Shown here piece after piece: positions 34,709 to 43,916 of a DNA stretch of 64,000 nt. The DNA is taken from assembly GCA_023159155.1 (NCBI GenBank), contig JAJNNX010000010.1, forward strand, positions 992,001 to 1,056,000, read 5' to 3'. A program made the translations under genes and the position numbers. Below the pieces are notes generated by a model, which was given only the letters and a program-made list of their open reading frames with translations, was not told the origin of the DNA and ran no database searches. This DNA is from Ustulina deusta (taxonomy: Eukaryota > Ascomycota > Sordariomycetes > Xylariales > Xylariaceae). Position 1 is the first letter of the stretch. Every line of letters starts with the position of its first letter.

Positions 34709-35509
34709 ATGCGTCCCCAGACCTTGACCACGGCCATCCTCTCCGCCTCACGACTCTACACCACCACCACCGCCGCCGCCTCCCCTTCGACCTGTCGAGC
34801 AGCCCACGCCCTTCTGCCCTCCACCTTTGTCAAGACTTGCGCCCCTAGAATCACTAGAGCCTTCTCCTCGACCCCCGCGCCCAGCAAACCCGTCGCCATG
34901 GCTGCCAACTCCGCCACGCTTCTCGAGGCCTTCAAGGCCCGTCGGTCCTTCTACCAGCTGAACAAGGAGCTGCCCATCTCCACGGACAAGATCACGTCGA
35001 TCGTGCAGGAGAACCTGATCCAGATCCCCTCGTCCTTCAACTCGCAGTCGAACCGCGTGCTGGTGCTCTACGGCGCCGAGCACGACAAGCTGTGGGACAT
35101 CACCTCGGACGTCCTGAAGCCCATCGTACCCGCCGAGAGCTGGGATGCCACGGCCGGGCGCAATGCAGGCTTCAAGGCCGGCGCCGGCACCGTCCTCTTC
35201 TTCATCGACACCACCGTCGTCAGCTCCATGCAGGAGAAGTTCGCCCTCTACAAGGACCGCTTCCCGACCTGGGCCGAGCACAGCACCGCCATCCTGCAGT
35301 TCGCCACCTGGACCACCCTCGAGGCCGAGGGCCTCGGCGCCAACCTCCAGCATTACAACCCCCTCATCGACGAGCGCGTCGCCGCCGAGTGGAAAATCCC
35401 CGCCAACTGGCAGCTGTCGGCCCAGCTCGTCTTCGGCGGCCGTGCCGGCGAGGCTGGCCCCAAGGACCACCTGCCCCTCACGGAGACCTTCAAGGTCGCT
35501 GGTGCTTAA
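34709..35509 (+). CDS. Nitroreductase family protein, Frm2/Hbn1 type, with two candidate starts
   Basis: FMN-dependent nitroreductase-fold enzyme of the fungal Frm2/Hbn1 group, linked in yeast to lipid signalling and oxidative-stress response. Conserved blocks are FKARRSFYQLNKELPISTDK, SSFNSQSNRVLVLYG (the group's FNSQ motif), AGAGTVLFFID, and LGANLQHYNP near the FMN site. The ATG at 34709 gives 266 residues with a 63-residue Arg/Ser/Ala/Thr-rich, acid-free leader ending RAFSSTPAPSKPVA, which looks like a mitochondrial presequence. The ATG at 34898 (GTCGCCATGGCT, a near-perfect initiation context) gives 203 residues, the usual family length. A TATATAA box at 34695-34701 favours the shorter product, while other upstream starts would yield the longer one. 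No introns. Codon use is strongly C-ending, suggesting high expression. Confidence 0.9.
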   Translation: MRPQTLTTAILSASRLYTTTTAAASPSTCRAAHALLPSTFVKTCAPRITRAFSSTPAPSKPVAMAANSATLLEAFKARRSFYQLNKELPISTDKITSIVQENLIQIPSSFNSQSNRVLVLYGAEHDKLWDITSDVLKPIVPAESWDATAGRNAGFKAGAGTVLFFIDTTVVSSMQEKFALYKDRFPTWAEHSTAILQFATWTTLEAEGLGANLQHYNPLIDERVAAEWKIPANWQLSAQLVFGGRAGEAGPKDHLPLTETFKVAGA

Positions 35510-37108
35510 ACCAGAGCATCGACGAGACTTGATGAAATGAAATGATCCAGAAGCCGTCAACCACAGAGGACCCCTTCTCCGAAGTCCTTTTTGTCTTTTT
35601 GTTGGGATCCACCGAAAAGAAAAGCTTTGCTGCATAGCGCGGAGTTTAAATGATAACCTACCTAACCTGCTCTACCCTATCCTAGCCGACCCCCACCTGG
35701 CCTCTCAACGTGGCGCCAACGACTCGAGTAAAGGCGGGAGTCAAATCTCAGACCTTTGCTCTCGGGGAAAATCGAGGAGGAGACATACCTAGAACACGAG
35801 AATCGACACCAGTACTTTACATCATGTCGTAAGGTACATCAATAGACGGACGTTAGACTAGTCGATCGAAGCAAATGTATATATACATACGTATTTGCAT
35901 ACAAATCCCCAATGACTTTCTGCCTCTTCCATTAAGGAATATATGCTACCGTATATGTAATTTTTTTTTTCTTTTTTCCCCTTCTTTTCGCTCCATGGTT
36001 TTTACAACAATGCTCTCTCATATCAACGTAGCCATTGGACCCCGAGCACTGGTGAGCTATCTACATAGTGAGTTGGATACGATTCCTGACAGCGCTACCT
36101 ATTGGCATTCGCTAGATACCTAGCTAGCTAGCTCATTTCCGAGATGGCCAGGGTCGTGATGTGCCCCTGGCTGACACTGCATCTGCATAGCATAGCATAG
36201 CATAGCATATCTGTACGCGGCAGCCAACCAACCACGATGATGGATGCCCTGCCTTTCGCTCCCCCCCTCGCCAATGAAATCGGGCTATTGTCCTCTATCT
36301 ATCCGTATATACTGTAGTACCTACATACCTAAGGCTCTCACAGTAAATGCGCGCCATCCCATCGCACTTCCCAGCTTAAGCAAAGGGGGCGATAAGAAAC
36401 GCGATAACGAGCTTACCCGCCACGGCGTACCAATAGTCGACTGGGACGAGGAGGTGAGCGTAGAGACTGTCGATCCGACTACGATAGCGGGCAGAGCACA
36501 GTATTGATTATTCGGCTGCGAGTGCTTGTCAGACCCGGAAAAGGGTGGTGAGAACCCGGGTATACAGCTTCTATATACCATCACCACCCGATCTGCTCCA
36601 GGAGCGGCAGCAATGCACGGAGGTGCATGAGAAGATCTTCGTCTGTCCTCCCTCCCCAGTGCGCCGGTTGTTTTCCTCGCCATAATATCATACAGGAGTA
36701 TTAGATACAGACTAGTAATATAACAGTAGAGAGTGCTAGAGATAATCGATAATTGAGCAAAAGAGCGATCGTGGGAAGAGGTGGTAGCGGGATCTTCGTG
36801 ACGTGCCGCGTTGCGCCGTTCCAAATGGTGTCCCATGTCTATCGAGCGTTGGGCCAGTTGTTTCCCAAAGAGGCCTAAATAAAAAAGCCCAGGTTCCTCG
36901 TACTTTTCTTGCCCCTGTAAACCACCTGTTGTACATCATCATTGCTTTCTTGCCGGCAGTCTAGGTTGAATGGAGAATTCAAGCGGTTCTTGACATTCGC
37001 CACGGCGCAATCCTCATGTCGAGATGAAATGAGTCAACGCCGGGTAGCCATCCGGCTAGTACCAGCAGATGATATTGATTCTTTGACCGCAGCGGCCTCA
37101 AGGGATGA
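35510..37108. other. Convergent intergenic region with microsatellites
   Basis: 1.6 kb between the nitroreductase and metallophosphatase 3' ends. A CATAG pentamer is repeated about five times at 36185-36209, with CTAGCTAGCTAG at about 36121-36132. No gene or RNA was recognised. Confidence 0.55.
36185..36209. repeat. CATAG pentanucleotide microsatellite
   Basis: About five head-to-tail copies of CATAG in non-coding DNA between convergent genes; a likely strain-variable locus. Confidence 0.8.
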
Positions 37109-38997
37109 TTAGGCAGCCACAGCTTCCTCCTGCGCCGGCGGTTCTGGCGCAGGCATTACATTGCCACCATCCACGATGATTTGCTGATCGACACGTTTCT
37201 CCGTCTCGCCGTATTCGCGTCGCTTATACGTTGTGATCCGCGCTGTGTTCATATCAATGTCAAAGAAGCGCACTTGTCGGACGTAACCAGGGTAACCTCC
37301 ATAGCCACCAAAACCGGCGCCGCCGCCGTAGCACATCCATAACTCAGGCTTCCCCTTCTCTTCATCTGTCGAAAGCATGCAATACTCATTGGCATGGTCA
37401 CTGCCATCAGGTTAGCACATGACCCTACTTATCTTTCGCGTATCCACTTACTGTCCGCAGCTGACTAGAACTACCCCCTCTTCCACCAAAGCGTCGCGGA
37501 AGTGCGTATTGTAGAGTGGAGCAGTCACTCCCTCTCGCCAATCTCCAACAAAGCGGTTTTCAGGAATGGCATACTCCGGAAGAGGAATATGAATAAAGGC
37601 AAGATCCATGTGAATATGAGTATACTCCTTGTGCTTCCTCTTGAGACCCAAAGCCGTCTGCTTGAACCATTCGATCTGGTTCGGCTTAATCCAGTCGTAG
37701 CCACTCCAGTGTCGTTCATCGGGAGAATAAGAATGTGTATCAAGAAGATACAAGGTTAGGGCAGAGTGTTGCGAGCTCCCTTGAGCTAGGACTTCCAGAT
37801 AATAGTTGCCAACTCCATCAATATCGTCCGGCCCAGCCCTCGATAATGAGTATGGCAACTGTTCAATGAGTGCCATCTGCCCAGCTCGTGGTAAAGAGCC
37901 TTCGTCGTCATGGTTGCCAAAGATCGACACATAAGGAATTTTGTGTCTAATGAGCAGATGCGCATACTTGAAGATGGCCTAGCGAAGTCAGGGTCAGTAT
38001 GCTGGATAGATGTGAGAGAAAAATAAATAAATAAACAAATAAATAAATACCGTTTGGGCATCAGGAGCAGTATCTCCATTTACTTGGTCGCCGCTGAGAA
38101 CGACGAGATCAGGCTTCTCCTCCTCAAGAAGCCGGGCGACGAAGTCGAGAGTGCGTGGATCGGCTTCACATGGACCACCCTCATACTCGTCTGGAACAGC
38201 ATCCCGGCACTCTCCTACGCCCGTACTCAAATGTAGATCGGCTAGCTGCATGATTTTGAACTTGCCATTATCCCTGATTCGTGGCGTTGGCCGCTTAGGT
38301 GGCTCTTGGTGGGAGCCGCGCCGGATGGTGATATGGGCAGATGGCATGTCTCGATTTGTGCCGAGCAGAAGCGCGACCCCTCGGATTGCCCAACCAGGAC
38401 GCACTTCATAAGCGTCATCTCCGAAGAGTATATCGACGGCGGTGACGGCGTCCTTGGAGTCGCTCGCGTGCGGTTTGGCAGATCGCAAGATCCATAACCC
38501 TGCTGACCTCGATTCCCATCTCGTGTCGAGCTGTTCCTTGGCGGCATTTGAGGGGTCCATTGGCCCAACCTTGACATCAACGACCACCTTGTCATTGGCG
38601 GTGAGGTCCTCCTCCTTCTTCCGCTGGACATGGACATATGCGCTGGACATCCACGTATGGCCGAGGTACAGGTTCTTGTCGATGCGATGCCAGACGTCGG
38701 GGTCGAGCTTGCACGAAGAAAAGATGTTGACTTTACTACATCTCGTTATGGCGATGTCGGTGATGACGAGGCCGTGGTTATGCTGGGGCATGTACTCGTG
38801 GACGGCATTGGGGAGGAGCCGAAAGTTGCGATCGAGGAGGAAGATGACGAGGAAGGCGAAGAAAGCGGCGGCGGCGAGTTGCGTGATGGTGCGTACCTGT
38901 GGTTGGGAAGGATCAAGAATCAGCCGGATGTCGACACACACACATCGGCCCAGGGCAGCGGTGAGAGGGCCGAGGCCAGAGGCTGGGAATTGGACAT
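37109..38997 (-). CDS. Dcr2-like calcineurin-type metallophosphatase, membrane-anchored
   Basis: Purple-acid/calcineurin-like phosphoesterase related to yeast Dcr2, a phosphatase implicated in cell-cycle and unfolded-protein signalling. Inferred exons are 38997-38944, 38896-38051, 37978-37452 and 37400-37109, giving 572 residues. The start is the ATG of MSNSQPLASALS; its 18-residue exon joins in phase to VRTITQLAAAAFFAFLVIFL, a single N-terminal membrane helix. Metal-binding motifs appear in order: QLADLHLS, VVLSGDQVNGD, FGNHDDEG, LAFIHIPLPEY, and SCGHDHANEYC, the last created by splicing. The first intron is only 47 bp and the second contains a TTTA microsatellite. A large insertion between the GNHD and His motifs is normal for Dcr2-like proteins. 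The tail is acidic and Ala/Pro-rich. Confidence 0.9.
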
Positions 38998-41231
38998 ACT
39001 ATCCGTCGCGTCATGATGGCGACGCCGTCTGACGGTGGGTGAGGTCGTCGATCAGTGCCGACCAACAACCCCTGAGTCGACTTCACGTGGATGTACTGAT
39101 GGGGCAGGAATGCAGAGAAGGGGACTTCGCGCTACGATTCATTTTCAGCAACTCGAATCATTCGTGCATTGCTTGCTTCGATGGGGTTGAACTCGGGTTT
39201 CAATAAAGCGAGATAGCAGAGGGGCGTGGAAGTCCGAGGCGACAAGTAGGAGGCCGTATTAGAGAGAGTTTAGGTTCGACTAGATACCTATCTAGACGAT
39301 CTAGGCCCTAAGGTAAGTAGGTAGGTAGGTAGATTAATAGGCACGGCACACTAAAAAAGATTCATTCTCTTGGTGAAGACTTGCGCCGGCGCGGCAACGT
39401 GCATTGTTAAGCTGCCTAGGCAGAACTAGGCAGCTAGACTAAGGGCAGGTAGTCTAAAGGCAGGTAATCTGGGGTAGATACATTGAGTACCTGGTGTACC
39501 TGGGTAGTGTGTTGTGTGTACCTCTGGAGACAGTAGTGCGCACCTGCAAGCCAACCGCTGAGACTGCTGGTTATAACATATAGCCTTTTTACTTAAAACT
39601 GTCCAGCATAAGCCATGTGGGGAGGGGACCTAATGTACCTGCGCCACGGCGACCCCGTGTAAGTACTTACTTAATTAGCTACCTAGGGTTCCAACTTTAC
39701 CTCTAGCCTTGTGTGTAGTACTACATAGTATGGAGGTATACCGAAGCATTGGCAAGTAAGTACTTATGTAACAGAAAAGTCATAAGGCGAAAAACCAAAT
39801 AGTAGCGCTGATTGGACTCGAACCTACCCACCTTATGACCTGGCTATCCAGTAGAACCTCACTGTAACCTAGGGACCGAGGTGATAGGTACCTTGGCCTT
39901 CCTCCGCCATCCAGCCTGCTTCTTGTCACGTTCGCTGGCTAATCGACAGATACAAATCTCGCCAAATAACCGAATAAGTCGACGGTTCAGGTGCTGAATC
40001 AGCTTTGTCATCGACAGCGGTCTTAAAAAGAGAACCCCATTTTTGTACATGCGGTATCAATAATTATGGCCTTCTTTCCCGTTTCAAGCCGCGCTGTTCG
40101 CTTCTCCCGAAATTGCATGTTTCCCCAGCTTGACTTGTCGTCGTTGCCATTAGGTAATTCTTCCACAAGCCATGGCGTTTCTGGATTCAAGCATCGGTAG
40201 CTGATCGCCCGCAGGGTCCGGGCAGACGGTCGAAAGAGTCAACGTCTAGTGCACTTACCTTGGTCGTGCAGGTAGTAGCAATGCTACCACACCTAAGCGT
40301 GAGGTGGAGAATCTTACTCCTGTATCAGTATGTTCGGTCAGTGTATAGCAACAGCCTACAGGAGACGTTACAGATCGTGCCATTCCCTGACGTGCATTGG
40401 AGGCGAGATGTTCACGCTACAAGCTCCCCAACCCTTCGTTCAACACTGACATGATATAGGCCTCTTGTAGTCAAAAATAGGTCTGCTGGGAGATAAACAG
40501 AGATAAACTCCCTCTTAGGCACGGTAAATCGTCCGAGATGGGCACGTACATCTCCCCATCTCTCCCATAAACCATCCAATCGTATTGGTAGCTACAAAAC
40601 CTACAGTTTAGGAGCCCATCGGTACGGAATGGCATCTTACGAGTTGTCTGAGCCAGCCATTTTGAAACTATCGGATCTAGATCCGTACGGCAATTTCCTA
40701 TGACACGGGATCTGCACTGCACGCTTACGACAACCACACACATTACTAGTGTAGCATCACTGATACACCTGTAGTATGCGTATAGATATGCTACCGTACC
40801 GTAGGTATAAGGAGAGCAACTACCAATCTAGGCAATGGAAGGATGCATATACCGACCACACAACCAGCAATCACCTAACCTGATGAGTCTTTTACACTAG
40901 TGCGCAAGACCATACTAGGTAGGAGGCAGGGGCTTTTAGTGTGCAATACAGGGGTTCTTCTTTCTCGGTCCCCTATTCATTCCGATGCTAACGCTTTGGT
41001 GAGGCTAGCGTCGACAGGGTCAAGTTTTCTCCCCGGCCGGTCAAGCATATGAGCCGAGTGCGGTATCTGGTGTCAACTGAAGATCGGCCACGGGACGGAC
41101 CAAACGGGCCTCCATAAAACCCGCGTCATGTTCATCAAGTTAACAACGCAAACATTATCATTCGCTGACTAATAAGCCTACTCGACCGAGTTGAAGCAAA
41201 CATCCTGAAAGACAGCTCGATCCAAACACAC
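38998..41231. other. Divergent intergenic region between phosphatase and transcription factor
   Basis: 2.2 kb carrying both promoters. It contains GTAG tetramer runs (about 39315-39335), dense ACCTAGGT-like words, and a tRNA-like relic on the minus strand near 39808-39870. Short frames near 40260-40743 were not accepted as genes. Confidence 0.5.
39808..39870 (-). pseudogene. Possible degenerate tRNA(Met)-like relic
   Basis: The minus strand has a consensus B box (GGTTCGAGTCC), a CAT in the anticodon position (GTCATAA) and an A-box-like stretch TAGGTTACAGTGAGGTTC. The acceptor and anticodon stems do not pair, so it cannot be a working tRNA. It may be a decayed tRNA or tRNA-derived element. 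Confidence 0.2.
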
Positions 41232-41337
41232 ATGCCGCCGAAGGCCTATAGAACCCAGAGTTTCGTTATATCTCGGAGGCCCTGTCAAACCGCCAGTAGT
41301 TGAACAAAGACAGCGTGGGATGAGGGAGCGAATATGA
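41232..41337 (+). promoter_or_regulatory. Two upstream ORFs before the transcription factor
   Basis: uORF1 starts at 41232 (ATGCCGCCG context) and ends with TGA at 41301-41303, 23 codons. uORF2 starts at 41320 and is five codons long; its TGA at 41335-41337 overlaps the main start at 41334 in an ATGA arrangement. If the leader is transcribed, both could restrain translation of the regulator and uORF2 would permit termination-reinitiation. Confidence 0.4.
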
Positions 41338-42926
41338 CCATTGCCGATACAGCTATGAAGAATGATCTCGACGGGAGTAGCAGTATTCGGTTCTGTGATT
41401 TATGCAACAAGCCCATAGTCGGTGGTAGGCTTCTTGGACATCTCTTAGTGGCCTCGGACATTCACCGTTGATAGAAACCGCCTTTAAACGGCATCTGGCC
41501 TACTGTCGTCGGACACTAGGGAAACCCAAGAAGCGAAAACGTTCATGTAGGCAGTGCCACCATGCCAAGGCGAAGTGCAGCTTCGATCCACAAGTGAGTG
41601 TTGAACGGAACCATTTCAACTCTCAACAGGAACAAGATTCTTCGCTCTGGCCGATTTTTGTGTGCAGAGTGACGCGGTCTCCGGGGCTAGCGCGAGCTTT
41701 GTCGATAAGATGATGAAGATACTGATACTGGACGCTGTAGTGTTCCCGTTGCGCATCTAAGGGGCTCATATGCGAGTACGAAAAGCTTGGAGTCCCCTTG
41801 GCCAACAGTGAAACGGGTAACGACCTCCAGGGTGGATTAACACCGGAGCCGTCCGAAATCAGTCCCAGTGACAATCTCGGCTCGCCAGGCTATTCAGATA
41901 CAGGACCGAGTTACGATAAAGTTACGACCATGCTAGCTTTACAACAAAACTTGCCTCCGCGGCCAGTAACGGCGCTCCGCACAGATCCGAAGCATCAAAT
42001 AGGCGCCATGTTCTTGCTAGAAACCATGCGGGGGTTTCCGTATATGATGAGCAGACGGGAGACCTTTCCCATCTTCCTCCACGGGCAGTGGCATAGGCAC
42101 GAGCTTCCAATTACCTTCATCAACTGCATGCGCATCTGTGAGCTCTATATAGCCAGAAACACATGCACGGGCGGCCGAGAACTCTTCTATTCCGCTATGA
42201 GCGAGGAGGCAGCACGTTTTATGCACCAACTGCCCACTGCAAGCAAAGAAGAGCTTGCCGCTAGCCTCTCGATGCAGTCCATGTATATTCTGATGGCCGT
42301 GTTTGAGAATCAAACGCCTCAGGCGAACTACACGCCCGAACTAGCGGCGCGGAACTACGATGTTGAGATTATGACAAATATCGCCCGCCAATCCTTCGAA
42401 CGCGACTCTTACGGCCCTTTTAATATTGACAAAATCGGCGACCCGGACGAGACGTGGGAAGAATTTATATACGCGGAATCGCGGCGAAGGTATGCAGTCT
42501 TTCCTCATCCCCGAAATTAATCACTGTTGTCTCTCTCTCTCCTCCTTTTCTTTCTTCTTCTTTCTTAACATTAGATCGCTCACCTAGAACCTTAGATGTG
42601 CATTATTTTGGTTTATGGTCAGTCGAGTGATCGACCTTGGATACGGCTTACATTGCCCTCCTGTACTCGGCTACCGCGGGCTGTCGCTGCCCGCGCCAGA
42701 AGCCCTTTGGAGCGCGAGGACAAGAGAGGATTGGGAGGCGGCGCGAACGGAAATCCGAGAACACCGCCAAGAACCGCTTTACAATACCACGCTGCGGACA
42801 GTAGGTGATCTAATCGAGAGTCGAGCACGCGTCTCCAATCCGGACTGCGCGAGGCAAATTAGCAATTGGCTCGCGGGCTGTGACAAATTAGGTCTGATGC
42901 TAGAGGTCGCGGCAACTATGATCTGA
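41334..42926 (+). CDS. Transcription factor with C2H2-like finger and Zn2Cys6 domain
   Basis: Nuclear regulator with two zinc modules in tandem. Inferred exons are 41334-41424, 41475-41593, 41741-42489 and 42596-42926, giving 429 residues. Splicing the first intron builds a finger FCDLCNKPIVGETAFKRHL ending AYC (Cys-x2-Cys...His-x3-Cys). A basic linker KPKKRKR follows, then a Zn2Cys6 cluster: CRQCHHAKAKCSFDPQ in exon 2 and CSRCASKGLIC in exon 3. The Cys spacing C-x2-C-x6-C-x5-C-x2-C-x6-C is within the family rule. The C-terminal 330 residues form a helical fungal regulator region (YAESRRR, VIDLGYGLHC). The second intron (147 bp) is longer than the others and could hide a tiny exon; the alternative would add residues between Gln and Cys. 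A pyrimidine-rich tract precedes the last acceptor. Targets are unknown; no gene cluster adjoins it. Confidence 0.85.
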
Positions 42927-43916
42927 CGTGAGAATCGTAAACTAAGTTCTCAGGTCGGTCGTACACGGCAGACAAACACACAGTCAGTCAGTGCCAGCCT
43001 AGCACCCGGCGATATTTCGCTAGCATATATGATATGTCGCCAACTATCTGTTCGCAAGCTCGTTCTTGTTTCCGTTCGAAGGATCTGGTCAACACGGCAC
43101 CCCTTTGACTGTGAATCCGCGACATAAGTATACCTACCGGCGAACTCCCTAATAAACGGTCCGCGATTCCACATACTTACCCAACCTTCGGGACCCGCGC
43201 ACACGCCAAGTATTGGTCTAAATCCCGGCGCGTTTTCGATAATCGAAGCATGCATGCAACCAGTCCGTGGCCTTCGGCTACGCGCAGGCGAAAGCTACCT
43301 ACCCACCGCATGACCTCTTGAAGAGACGCGGAATCTCGGTTTCAAGCTGTGCATTTAGGAAAGAGATATCCCATCTCATGCAAACCACACATAAGAAAAA
43401 AGACAGTCGTTTCCACGCGTTGCGGGAATCTTTCCGCCAGTGCATGCATGTATATACCTACCTATCTGTTATCTAAGTAGGTATATAGAATGTCAATGAA
43501 CGGGTTCGAAATATCAAGGTTTGTCTAAGCACCAAGTACTCGTCCCTCGCGTCATCACACGCACAAGCAAGGCCAGCGCAAGATCAATCAATGGCTACGA
43601 TAACCTCCCCCCCAGTCGTTGCTATGCTATCTAGGTGCAAGGTAACATTATCCTTAGCCTTCTACTCGGGTCAGGTATCTAGCCTCTTTCTTCTCTGTAC
43701 AAACGGGCCAACCCGAGCTCCAAACCAGACAGAGAGCTATCTATACCATACCATACCATACCATACCATACCATGCATTCCAATATATACATGACAAAAC
43801 GCTCGATAACAGCCGATGGGCTCCCATCCCATCCCATCCCATCCCATTCCATTCCATTCCCGCAACACCCCTCACCTCCTCCGCGGCGTCCTTTAAAACG
43901 CCGGGTATTCCCGCCC
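42927..43916. other. Convergent intergenic region with pentanucleotide microsatellites
   Basis: About 1 kb between the regulator and RhoGAP 3' ends. Two microsatellites lie close to the RhoGAP stop codon. No gene was recognised. Confidence 0.55.
43744..43861. repeat. Paired pentanucleotide microsatellites (TACCA and CCCAT/CCATT)
   Basis: TACCA is repeated about six times at 43744-43774. CCCAT changing to CCATT is repeated about seven times at 43822-43861. Both lie in the probable 3' UTR or downstream region of the RhoGAP gene. Confidence 0.85.

Noticed and set aside
34748..35635. Long minus-strand open frame opposite the nitroreductase
   Set aside because: Antisense shadow of a strongly C-biased gene; Gly/Val/Glu-rich with no domain, while the plus strand has clear nitroreductase motifs.
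40471..40743. Minus-strand frame of 90 residues upstream of the transcription factor
   Set aside because: Somewhat protein-like but without recognisable motif, splice sites or partner exons.
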